From: Cyanophora paradoxa
Taxonomy: Eukaryota > Glaucocystophyceae > Cyanophorales > Cyanophoraceae
Direction: 5' to 3'
Length of the DNA: 64,000 bases
Assembly (NCBI GenBank): GCA_004431415.1
Contig: QPMI01000185.1
Span: forward strand, 1-64,000
Under the pieces are notes generated by a model. The model was not told the DNA's origin. It was given only the letters and a program-made list of their open reading frames with translations, and did no database searches. A program made the translations under genes and the position numbers. Positions within the stretch are counted from its first letter, which is position 1. Every line of letters starts with the position of its first letter. Below are positions 34,363 through 44,800 of this stretch, piece after piece.

Positions 34363-35556
34363 ACGTTTATTATTAGATGAGTAAGCTTATCACGTGATGA
34401 ATAATCATGAATGACCGCCTGTCTTGTCGCAAAATTCAAGTTCTAGATGCGATCCGAGCTACACGTTTTGAACCTTGGCCGCGGCCCGCGGCCGCCCTTC
34501 GGTGCTGTCTTTTCAATTTGGCGCCGAGGGATCGGGGCTCTCCTCACCCTGCCTCCCGCCCTCTCCCTCCCGTCCCCCCCCCCCCCCCTCCCCCCATCCC
34601 CTCCCGTCTCTCCCCCGCGATTTTGATGTACAGATGTTCTTTTGCAGTGTGAGCGAACTTACACGTACAGTACGAATATATCGGCGGATAAGTTAATGGC
34701 CCCTGCACCTGGGCCCTGCGCTGCCTGGCCGCCTCGACTTTCCGCAACGTCAACCGAGAGGGCCCGGGGTCACATCTGCATGGACCTCTTATAATTAATA
34801 GAGCTATCAGAGCTTTGAATTCACAAGCGACTATTGTAATGGCTATTAGAGCTTATTAGAAATTTCTTTAATTCGGCTGGTCCGCTTTCCGCAATGCCAT
34901 ATTTAATTAACCGAGAGGGCCCGGGGTCATATCTGCATGCATGCCAGCCGGTGTCAAGCCAGCGGCTAGGATGCTCTGGGGCGGGGCGGGCGGGGTGGGG
35001 GGTGGTGGCCACCCCCCCACCCCCCCCCCCTTCCCGCCCCTCCCAAGCCCCCCCCCCCCCGCCCCCCCCCCCCCTCTCCCGTCCCGTCCCGTCTCCTCCC
35101 GCGATTTCAATGTACAGATGTTATTATGCAGTGTGAGAGAACATACACGTACAGTGCGAATATATCTGCCCATAAGTTAGTGGCCCCCTGCACCTGGGCC
35201 CTGCGCTGCCTGGCCGCCTCCACTTTCCGCAAGCGAGCGGGGCGCGCGGGGTCATATCTGCGTGCCGGGCCGGGACGCGCGCGCGCGCGCCGGCGTCAAG
35301 TCATGATCAGAAGCTAGGATGCTGTGGGGGGAGGGGGGGGGGGGGGGGGGAGGGCGGGCGGGCGCACCCCGAGGGCCGATACGGCCGCGGCGAGGAGGGC
35401 CCCTTCGTCTACCCCCTGCGAGGAGAAGGGCGCCGAGGTCAGAGCGGAGCGTAAGAGAAGCGAGCGACGGGAAGAATAGAGTAATATATCACGAATCAAA
35501 GAGACTTCTAAAGCTCTATAATATATCACGAATCACGACCCCCTGGGAGAAGAGCG
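34363..35556. repeat. intergenic region with a duplicated module and C/G homopolymers
   Basis: A module of about 240 bp is present twice in direct orientation (about 34540-34780 and 35030-35267). It has a C run, then GTACAGATGTT, GCAGTGTGAG, CGTACAGT, and CACCTGGGCCCTGCGCTG. A second module (ending with AGGATGCT and G-rich DNA) repeats at 34880-34990 and 35235-35340. A G run of about 20 at 35332-35351 lies just 3' of the - strand beta-helix gene. No coding gene is supported. Confidence 0.7.
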
Positions 35557-36942
35557 TCAGAGCGGAGCCCTTAAGAGAAGCGAAGCAAAGGTCGCTTGTA
35601 AATTTAATTCTAATAGCTCTAATAGCTCTAAAAGTAAACTTAAAGCTCTAATAGCCATTTCTCCTCCGGGAGGGCGGGAGGGCGGGCGTGCCTCGTTGCG
35701 GGAGGCGCGGAGGCGCCCGGAGCGGTCCTCGATCGCCTCGGCGCAGTCGACAAAGGCGCAGCCGGTCACGCGCACGCCGCGGGAGGCGCCCGCCGTCATC
35801 ACGCCGGCCGCCGCGATCCGCTCGAAGCGGCAGCGGTCCACCTGTCCGAGGCGTGAGCGGCAGCGGCGGGAGCGGCACCGGGAGCGGCGTGCTCGCCTCG
35901 GCGCATGCGACGTTGCCGAAGACGATACCCGCTCGGCAGTCCAGGACCTGGGTACCCTCCAACCGGACGGCCCCGTCCACGCGCATGCTGCGCACGAAGG
36001 AAAGGAAAGGAGGGAGGAACGAGGGGGGGTACGGTACGGGGGATACCTGAAGAGGCCGGTGCTGCAGTTCTGCAGGCGGCAGTTGCGCACGAGGAGGCGG
36101 CCCGGGCGGTCCCGCGCGTATCCGTCGACGACCCCCGCGGCGCCGCCCCCGTCGATGACGCACGACTCGATGCACACCGTGTGGCCCCCTCCCGAGGTCA
36201 TTCCCTCCACGTACACTGTCGGCGCGGCGGCGCGTATACGTACGCGCCCGTCAGAGCCGCTGCGGTCGCGGCCGTGCGCTCTAATCGAAGCCGGCGCCGA
36301 GGCCGGGCGCCGCACCGGTCCCGTTGATGGCCAGGCGGCTGACGAGCACCTCCGCTGAGAGAGCGATGATCCGCACCACTTCCGTCGAGTTGGCGTTTGC
36401 CTGCGGCGAAAGCGCGCGGGCGGCACCGACCGGTACCGGTCAGCGCGCAGCTTGCGCGGCCCTCGCCGCAGCGCCAAGCGGATCGTACCCGCACGAGCTG
36501 CGTCATCATTCCCCGTGCGTCCTGGCTCCCGACGATCGCGAGCGACCCGCCTTTCGGCGGCCGTAGAAGTGCATAATTTGCCACGGTGTGCACGCCCGGT
36601 TTCAGAATCACGGTCCCGCTGTCGACGCGGTTAGCTTCGTGAACTTAAGTCGAAGAACTAAGCGATGCGCAAGACAGCTAAGCACGCAGTGGCGACTCCA
36701 GGAGCGCAGGGATCTAGAGACAGCGGTCGTGCGCGTGCCCGCGGTCGAGGGCCCCGGCGGAAGCCGTCAGGCACGAACAGGCGCGCGAACCTGCAACCAA
36801 TGGCCTCCAGCGCCTGATCGAGCGTAGTGTACGCCCCCGGAGGAGCAGGTTCGTTTGGCGTCGGGAGGTGTACGAACACGATGGGGGAGGGGAGCGGGCC
36901 GAGACCCTCTGGGAGGGCGTCGGCGGCCATGATTGCTTGCAC
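35557..36942 (-). CDS. right-handed parallel beta-helix (pectin-lyase-fold) protein
   Basis: Six - strand exons join in phase: 36942-36798, 36634-36489, 36400-36316, 36215-36047, 35987-35912 and 35841-35557, giving about 301 residues. The start has YTTLDQALEAI, and the next exon SGTVILKPGVHTV, a pairing typical of beta-helix proteins. Later exons give repeating turns of about 22-24 residues such as VCIESCVIDGGG, LLVRNCRLQNCS, VQLEGTQVLDC-like and VRVTGCAFVDC, as in PbH1 repeats. Such proteins often bind or cut polysaccharide; no catalytic residues can be assigned, and a non-enzymatic role is equally possible. The last exon reads into a Leu-rich tail that may be intronic, so more exons could follow. 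Confidence 0.75.
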
Positions 36943-37150
36943 GCGTGCGGCAGCCCGCTTGCGGCAGCCGCGTTCACGCTGCGGCCGAGAACCACTCGCG
37001 CAACCGCTTGGGGGCGGCCAGGGACGCTACTACGCGCTTCGGATGAGCTATGAGATGCACTACGCGTTGCACCGATCGGCTTTACTGGGCTCGTCGCTTG
37101 GCTTGCGCTGAGGCTGTACCCCCAGCAATCAGGTTAAACTTGCTAAGAAC
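36943..37150. promoter_or_regulatory. divergent promoter region of the beta-helix and PRPP synthetase genes
   Basis: The two start codons (36942 on - and 37151 on +) are separated by 208 bp, so both promoters must lie here or within the first exons. No TATA box was seen. Confidence 0.45.
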
Positions 37151-39613
37151 ATGCGCGGGGCGTCTAACTACACCTCGCTCAAGCTCTTCGCGGCGTCGGC
37201 GAACCGGCCGCTGGCAGAGAGCATCGCGCGGTGCGTACGTGCCAGCTCGAGCGGAGCTCGGCTTTCCTGACGCGCATGCGCAGCGTCCTCAATGTACCGA
37301 TCTCCGACATGCTCAGCGAGCATTTCTCGGACGGCGAAGTGCTCCTCTTTCTGCGCGCTCTTTTCGCGGACCCGCCGCGCGTCACCGTCACCCGCTCGCC
37401 GCGCGCCTGCAGATCCGGGTCCAGATCAAAGAGAATGTTCGAGGAGCCGACGTATTCGTAGTGCAAAGCATCGTACAGGGCGCGCGCCTCCGCCCTCCGG
37501 CCCGGCAGCGGTTCGATTGGAGCTGACCTTGGCCATGGCCGCAGGCGGAAACCCCTCGCCCAACGACAGCCTGATGGAGCTGCTCGTCATCCTCGATGCG
37601 ATGAAGCGCGCGAGCGTCGGGAGGCTCACGGCGGTGCTCGCCTACTACCCGTACGCGCGGCAGGATCGAAAGAACATGCCGCGGGTGAGTGCCGTGTGCA
37701 TGTGAGCGGAGCCCACTTTCAACGCTCACGGGCCGCCGGCAGGTGCCCATCTCGGCCAAGCTGGTGGCGGATCTCATCGAGAAGGCCGGGGCGGACCGCG
37801 TCGTCACCATGGATCTGCACGCGGGCCAGATCCAGGCGCGCGCGCCGGCTCCCGACCCTCCGCCACCCGCCGCCTGCCGCCTGCCTCCCCGACCGCTTAC
37901 TATCGATCGCAGGGCTTCTTTAGCATTCCGGTGGACAATCTTATGGCCCTGGACAGCTGCTGCGCGTTCGCCCGCGATGCCGGCTTCGAGGCCCGTCTCC
38001 AGTCTCTTCTCCTCTTTCCCTGTGCTCATCTCTGAGCGCAGAACCTGGTGGTGGTGTCGCCGGACGCTGGGGGCGTGGATCGCGCGAGGCGCGTGGCGCG
38101 GCGCCTCTCGCGGTCCCTCGCCATTATCGACAAGGTCGGAGCCGCGTTCTTCTTTCTCGGGGCTCTGTCCGGTCTTCTTTCTTAGGCGCGGCGCAGCGTC
38201 GGGACCCCGCGACGAACGCTCCTGCCATCATGCACATCGTTCGCCGGCCCCGCTCCGCTCCGCCGCGAGACCGGTGCGAGCGCGAGGCGCTCGGTCGCAG
38301 GTGGGAGACGTGCGGGGCAAGGACTGCCTGATCGTGGACGACATGATCGACACGGCGGGCACCCTCTGCCACTCCGCCACCGCCCTCCGCGTCCGTCCGC
38401 CTCACCCGAACCCGAGCGAGCGCCCGGCTGAACGGCGCCCTCAGGCGGCGGGGGCGCGCCGGGTGGTCGCCTTCGCGGTGCACGGCGTGCTGAGCGGGCC
38501 GGCTCTCAAGCGCCTCAACGAGGCCCCCATCGAGCAGGCCAGCCAGCGCGCCCGCCGCCTGACTTGGACAGGACGCTCGCTCAGACGCACCTGAACCTAA
38601 CTCGGATGGACGGCTCAGGTGGTGGTGACGGACACGATCGAGCTCCCGGAGGTTTCGCGCCGGGCCTGCCCCAAGGCCCGCCCTGCCCCCCCCCCCCCCC
38701 CCCGGGCTCCGCCCACCCCCCCTTTCCCTCCCCCCTCCCTTCCCCCCCGCCCCCCCCCCCCCCGCCCCCCCGCCGCCCCCCGGCCCCCGCCCCGCCCCGC
38801 CCCGCCCCGCCCCGGCCCACGCCCCGCCCGGGCCCGCCCCGCCCCGCCCAGCCCTGGCCCACGCCCGCCCGCCCCGCCCCGCCCCGACCCACGCCCCGCC
38901 CGGCCCCACGCCCCGCCCGCCCCGCCCCGTCCTGCCCCGCCCCCTCTTCGGCTGCGCTGCGCTCCTCCGCCTATCTGCCTACCTTCATTTGCTGAGCGCC
39001 GCCCCCCGGCCGCCTTCCCGCAGCTGGCGGTGACGCCGGTGGGGCGCCTCTTCGCGGAGGCAGTCCGGTGCGCCGAGCCCTAAGCCCAAGGCCGCGACCT
39101 CCTTCTTCTTTAGGCTTTAGAAGGAGGCTTTAAACCTGAGGCCGCGACCTCCCGAGGCCGAGCCTAAGGCCGCGACCTATTCTTCTTAAGCCGAAGCCGA
39201 AGGCTTAAAGCCTAAGGCTGCGACCTTCTCTAGGCCGTCAGCCTCTTTCTCCTCCTCTTCGTCTACTTAGGCCCAAGGCTCTCCTTCTACTTCTTTAGGC
39301 TTTAGTAGGAGGCCTGAGCCCAAGGCCGCGCCCTCCCGAGGCCCGAGGCCTAAGGCCGAGGCCCAAGGCCTTCTCTAGGCCGTTGACCCCCTCCTCCTCT
39401 TCTTCTTCTACTTAGCCAGGCGGGGGCGGGCAGGCGCATCCACCTCGAGGAGTCCGTCTCGGCCCTCTTCGACGACCCGGGGTACACCCCGCCCCGCCCG
39501 CATCTGATCTGATCTCATCTGACTTCGATTTGCGTAGCGCGGGCGGGCCGGAGGGGCCGGCGCCGGCGCCGGCGCCGCCCCGCAGCAGCGTCGACGCCGA
39601 CCACGTCGAGTAG
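37151..39613 (+). CDS. PRPS: ribose-phosphate pyrophosphokinase (PRPP synthetase)
   Basis: The enzyme makes PRPP from ribose 5-phosphate and ATP for nucleotide, His and Trp synthesis, usually in the cytosol or plastid. Exons start at 37151, 37284, 37413, 37545, 37743, about 37914, 38042, 38301, 38454 and about 38621, with small ones near 39024 and 39431. Key family blocks are read in order: [88 protein letters not shown], the PRPP loop [26 protein letters not shown], and the end [12 protein letters not shown]. At least three introns start with GC (37836, 37991, 38538). One intron (39075-39430) is filled with a GGCCGCGACCT minisatellite. The C-terminal extension to 39613 is tentative. Confidence 0.93.
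39085..39425 (+). repeat. minisatellite inside the penultimate PRPP synthetase intron
   Basis: Imperfect units with AAGGCCGCGACCTCC, TTCTTCTTTAGGC and CCTAAGGC words repeat several times between the exon ending at about 39068 and the exon starting near 39431. They carry no coding sense. Confidence 0.7.
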
Positions 39614-39763
39614 GGCCGGCGGGGCGCCCGGCCCCCGAGCCACTCGGAGCGCCCGGCTCCGGAGCCACTCGGAGCCGCCCTCGTCCCCGCCCGGCCCCCG
39701 AGCGACTCGCCCTTCGCTCCCCGCCGGCGCCCCGCGCCGTGTGCAGCATGCGCAGAAAGCTTA

Positions 39764-40183
39764 AGTAAACAACTTCGTTTTGTCATCGATTGCAAGTATT
39801 ATTACAGCGCTGCGCTACACTGGCTAGTAGGCAAACGTACGTACCTAAAAAACAACATGGGACAATAAACTGGGAAAGCGTGCCACGCACATATCTACAA
39901 AGCTAGCTAAGCTACGGCCTCTACCGCCTTCTTCTTGTACATCTAGAGGCGGGAGAACACGAGGACAGCGACGGCCATCAGTGCAGCAGGAAGTAAACAA
40001 CTTCGTTTCGTCATTTGCAAGTAAAAATACAGCGCTGCGCTACACTGGCTAGCTATAGTAGGCAAACGATATCTGCGGCTCCATAATAACAGCTAGGGAC
40101 AATAACCTATCGTACATATCTACAAAGCCGGCGCCTCTACTCTTATTAGAGGCGGGAGAACACGAGGACAGCGACGGCCATCT
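39764..40183 (-). repeat. tandem duplication of the 3' end of the SABATH gene
   Basis: Two direct copies, 39764-39979 and 39992-40183, share AGTAAACAACTTCGTTT, ACAGCGCTGCGCTACACTGG, GGACAATAA, CATATCTACAAAG and the gene's coding end (GGCGGGAGAACACGAGGACA). Only the second copy is joined to the gene; the first is an orphan copy of the 3' untranslated region plus the last codons. Two alternative polyadenylation regions could result. Confidence 0.88.
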
Positions 40184-41544
40184 CGCCGAAGGGACCCGGG
40201 AGGCGGGCGACGGCGGCGCGCACGCGGCCGTAGAGGTCGTCCAGCAGCGCCTTCCGCTCGGCCGCGGGGCGGGCCTTCAGGGCGCCCTCCAGGAACGACT
40301 CAGATATGACCCGGAGGGCCCCGACGGCCGGCGCCGCATAGTGCGCCATGCTCGCCTCCTCGCCGGCCGCGGCGGCCGCCGCCGCCGCCTTGGGCCAGAC
40401 CTGGTCCGGCACGCGCCGCATGGAGAGGACGTCAAGGCGGAGGCCCGGAAACTCTCCCGCCGAGAACGGAGCCTCGAACTCCTCGCGGGAGCGGGTCCAC
40501 CAGGGCGGGCACATAGCCGCGTACTCCTCCGGGGCAAGCTTTCCCTCCTGCACCATCTCCTGCGCCGCCGCGTCCCAAAGGCCCTCCGCCGTCGCGCGCT
40601 GCGCCGAATAAATGTGAGGGGCGGCGCGGCGGGGGCGGGCGGGCGCGGGAAGAGGCGAAGCGCGCGCGGGCGCGCACCCAGTCCGGCGAGCCGTCGTTGG
40701 CGATGGAGATGACGACGAACTTGCCGCCGGGCGCCAGCTCCGTCGCCCGCTTCGCGAGGAAGAGCTTCCAGTCTTCGGCGGCGCGCGCGCTGTGTCCGAC
40801 CGACCGCGGCGCGTGAGGCGCGTCCGTCGGGGCGGGGCGGGGCGGGGCGGACCGGTACGCGGCGAGCTCGTCGGGGGTGAGGGCGGCCTGTGCGAGGCGG
40901 GAGGCCCCGCGGCCGGCGAGGGGCGGCGAGGAGAGCCAGTGGATGGAAGTCGCGCAGACGCCGAAGTTTACGGAGGCGGGCGCGGCGACGTCCTCGTAGA
41001 AGGAGCGGCCGACGCAGGAGAGGAAGACGCCCGGCATGCGCGCGTACGTCTGGGGGTCCTCCTCCATGACCGCCATCGCCGAGTTCCAGTCGTTCGTCGG
41101 CAGGTCCTCCATCACTGCGGGAAAGACTCCGTCGTCAGGCGCGCGGCCCGAAGCGGGCGCGAGGCGAGGCTGTAGCGAGAGCGCACCGACGTTGATCGGA
41201 TTGTTGTGCTTCTCGCGGAAAGTCTCCACGGCCGCGCGCATGAGGTGCACCGAGTTCTTGCCCTGCGCGCGCGTCAGCGGGAGCGCTGCGAAAGCGAGCC
41301 AGGGCGGAGGAGCACGCACTTGGGAGGCGCCGTAGTCGACGAAGGTGACGGGCCCGGCGGCGGGCACGGGGAGCAAGCCGACGACCTGCTTGATGATGGG
41401 GATGGAGGCGGCGACGTTCCCGCCCTGCGAGGTCGAGTGCTCGTTGTACGCGCCCTTCTGCATGCCCGCGATCGTCGCCTTGGCGGACTTGAGCGGCTCG
41501 CTGGCAACGGGGGCGGCATCCGAGACAATCGCCGGCGGGGCCAT
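40146..41544 (-). CDS. SABATH-family SAM-dependent carboxyl methyltransferase
   Basis: The start is the ATG at 41544. The first exon has MQKGAYNEHSTSQGGN, like the substrate and SAM-binding N-terminus of the family, and ends in a VTFVDYGASQ strand (the usual motif I loop). Next come VMEDLPTNDWN (the Asn-Asp block of motif II), GSFYEDV-like FLSCVGRSFY, SIHWLS (the family's Ser-Leu-His-Trp-Leu motif), LTPDELAAYR, WKLFLAKRATELAPGGKFVV, and a C-terminal helical domain ending AVAVLVFSRL. Introns (for example in the Ala-Ala-Tyr-Arg region) are GT-AG and phase-consistent. Family members methylate carboxyl groups of small acids such as salicylate, jasmonate or farnesoate; the substrate here cannot be told. 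It is divergent from DNA ligase I. Confidence 0.88.
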
Positions 41545-41835
41545 TGCGTGAGACGAGGCGCTGCTTCTCGCTTAGCTAAGGATGGGATTCCGGTAAGGAG
41601 AGCGGGAGGAGCGTCGGGGCGTGCGGAGGCGCTTGCTGGAATGAGGGTCGGGGCTCGCGCCGGCGAGGTCTACCTCGCGGACCGGATGACAAGGGTCGAG
41701 GTGCATGACAGCCCGCCTCCACGATCCCGTGCATGACGGACGGGTTCGCGCGCACGAAGCCGGACGGCCGAAGGTTTGACAAGGGGGGGAAGAAACGAGG
41801 GGGGGTGGAAACAAGGTCAAGTCGTACCCCGGCCA
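41545..41835. promoter_or_regulatory. bidirectional promoter region between SABATH and LIG1
   Basis: The two start codons face away from each other across 291 bp. No TATA box is obvious. The sharing is most likely positional, with no functional link implied. Confidence 0.4.
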
Positions 41836-44800
41836 ATGGCCGGCGCAGACGCCGGCACGAGCGCCGAGAGCGCTGGAGACGATGCGGCGATCGCACTACT
41901 CCGCGAGCTCCTCCCCGCGGGTCTTGCGGAGGCGGAGCTTCGCGGGTGCGCCCGGAGCTTGCGCAGGCGCCGGCGTGTCCTCTTAACGGGCGGCGCAGCC
42001 TTCTGAGAGCGCATGGGAGCGCGCAAGCGGCGGCAGACGCGTTCTTCTCGAGCTCGGCGCGTGCGTACCCGATCGGGCGCCCCGCACGCGCGCTCCGAGG
42101 CCTAGCGCCCGCCCACGCATGTATGCAGGTACGGCGGCGAACGCGTCTCCAACGCAGGCGCGCTCCGCGTCGTCCCCGGCGAGCAAGTCTCCCGCCAGCG
42201 CCGCCGCGGCCGCGCGGTCAAAGGGCAAGGCAGCGAAGAGCGCGGGCGCGCCCCAGCGCTCCATCGCGAGCTTCTTCGCGCCGCGCGCGGCGACGTCGGC
42301 TCAGTCGAAGGCGCCCGCTCCGGCGTCGTCGCAGGCGGCGCAGGCCGCGGCTGCGGCAGCAGCCGCGGCAGCAGCCAGCTCGAGCTCGCAGCCGCAGCAG
42401 ACGTCGACGGCGGGGCGAGCGGCCGGCGCGGCGGCGAGCCCCGTCATCGATCTCGAGTCGGACTCGGAGGAGGCGCCCGACGCGGCTCCCGCGCCCGCCG
42501 CCTCCGCGAGGGGGAAGCCAGGGGCGGCTGCGGCCGCGGCCGCCCCACCGCCGCATTCCAAGCCCGCGGGGGATCCCGAGCCGCCGCCCAGCAAGCGAGC
42601 ACGCGGAGAGGCGTCGGCGCCTGCGCCCGGCGGATCCGGGGCGCTGGCGCTGGTCGATCTGGAGGGCGGGGCCGGGGCGGCCGGCGCCTCGGGGGCCGAC
42701 GCGGGGCCGGAGGGGTACGAGCCGGCGCGGGACGCCGCGTGGCCGCCCGGGGCGCCGGTGCCCTACGCGCACGTGGCGCGCACCTTCGCCGCCGTCGAGG
42801 CGACCTCCTCCCGCAACCGCATCGCCGAGCTCCTCGCCGACAGTGCGCGTTTAAGCTAAGAGCTCAAAGCTAAGAGCTAAGAACTCTTAAGCTATGCTTT
42901 GGCTTTCACTTTGCATCTAACTCACTTAACTTAACTTAAGCTCACTAGCTTAACTTAAGCTCTCACAGTTTAGTTCAAGCTTCTTAAGAGCGAAGCTTAC
43001 ACTTTACATCTGAATCTCCGCCGCGCAGTGTTCCGGGCGGTGCTGGCGCGGACCCCGACGGACCTTCTCGCGGTCGTGTACCTCGCCGTGAACCGAATCG
43101 CGCCGGACTACGCCGGCGAGGCGGTGAGCACCACAGGCATCGGGGGCGGGACCCTCGCGGGGGCGCTGGCCGAGGCGACGGGGCGCACCCCGGCCGCCAT
43201 CAAGCAGAGCTTCGACGCTTTGGGGGACCTCGGTGCGAGCCGGGGCGGGCCGGGGCGGGCCGGACCCGCGGCTGTGCGGGGCGAACGTTCGCTTGGCGGT
43301 CTTGACTTCTCTCGGTCACCGACCCTTCCCCGGCCCTGCCCGGGCCGCAGGGGACGTGGCGCTCGCCTCGCGGGCCACGCAGCGGACCCTCTACCAGCCC
43401 CCGCCCCTCACCGGTCCGCCTTTCGCGTACCCCTCTCAAAGAGGATCACCTGAGCTAATTATAATCGAAGCGGCGGGGCTGCTGGGGGAGCTGCGGGCGC
43501 TGGCGGCGACGCGGGGCGCCGGCTCCGGGGCCGGCAAGCGCGCCCGCGTCAAGCGCCTCCTCGCCGCCTGCCGCGGCGTCGAGATCAAGCGCGCCCCTGT
43601 ACCCCCCCGCCTCCCGTTATACCCCCCTGATTTCCCCCCCCCCCCCCCCCAGGTACGTCACGCGGGCTCTGGCGGGGGCCCTCCGCATCGGAGCGACGAC
43701 AGCCTCCGCCGCGGCCGCCCTCGCCCGTGCCTTTGTGCTCGCCCGGCGCCCGCCGGCGCCGGCCCCGCCGGGGCCGCTCCCCTGCGCGTCTGTGCGGAGG
43801 AGGCAGCGGCGCGGGGCGGCCGCGGGGCGGGATCGGCGGGGGGCCTCCTTGAGGGGCGCCTGGAGGAGGGGGCGCGGGCCCTGCGGCGCGCCTACAACGA
43901 GCACCCCAACTGGGACGACATCGTCTCGGCCCTCCTCCTCGTGAGTCTAAGATTGTTCTTTGAGCCCGCTTAAGCTTAGGACTCAGGCTTGGGCGCAGGG
44001 CGCGGAGGAGCAGAGTGAGGAGGACTGGGGCTGGCGGGCGCTCTCGGGGCTGGCGGGGCGGGTGCGGCTCGGGCCGGGCGTCCCCGCGCGCTGCATGCTC
44101 GCGCGGCCCTCCCGCGGCCTCGAGGAGGTCCTCGAGCGCTTCCGGGGCGCCCCCTTCCTGGCCGAGTTCAAGGCGCGCGCGCGTACCCCTCCCCCGCGAA
44201 CCGTGACTCACGAACCGCCTCGAACTCGCAGTACGACGGGCAGCGGGCGCAGGTGCACCGGCTGCCCGACGGCTCCGTCCGCATCTTCTCCCGCCACCTC
44301 GTGCGCCGCGCCGCGCCCCGCCCCGAGGGCCGGGGATCTGAGCGGGAGGGAAAGGATAGCTATAGGCTGCAGCTGGTATCTTCTCCCGCCACCTCGTGCG
44401 TGGGCCGGGGATCTCAGAGCGTTCTAGATCTTAGCCATCTTCGAGTCGCCCAGCCTAGCGACATGCGCCCGGTGCACCTCGGCTCGGCTCGGCTAAGATC
44501 TAGGCCGGTGCACCTTCATCCCGCCAATCTTCATCACAACAGGGCTCATCAATCTTCACATCACAACCTGTGCTAGAATCTTTTCAATCTTAAGATCTAG
44601 AGCCCTGATCTTAAGATCTAGGCCGGTGCACCTAACAACATTCATCTTCTCCCGCCACCTCGTGCGCCAAGCCGCGCCCTAGGCCTGCAGCTGAACGTGG
44701 GCCGGGAATCTTAGAGCCTTCTTATAATTGTTTTCAGGCCTTCTCGATCGATCCTTGTAGTAGCAGAGCCTAACAACATCCTCGAGATCTCCGCCTCCTA

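Noticed and set aside
34407-34700. Short open frames next to the C run.
   Set aside because: They are duplicated with the repeat module at 35030-35267 and change frame between copies, so they are not maintained as coding.
41733-42854. Open frame of 373 codons overlapping the start of DNA ligase I.
   Set aside because: Arg/Pro-rich shadow frame; the frame with the PCNA box and the ligase DNA-binding domain is the real one.
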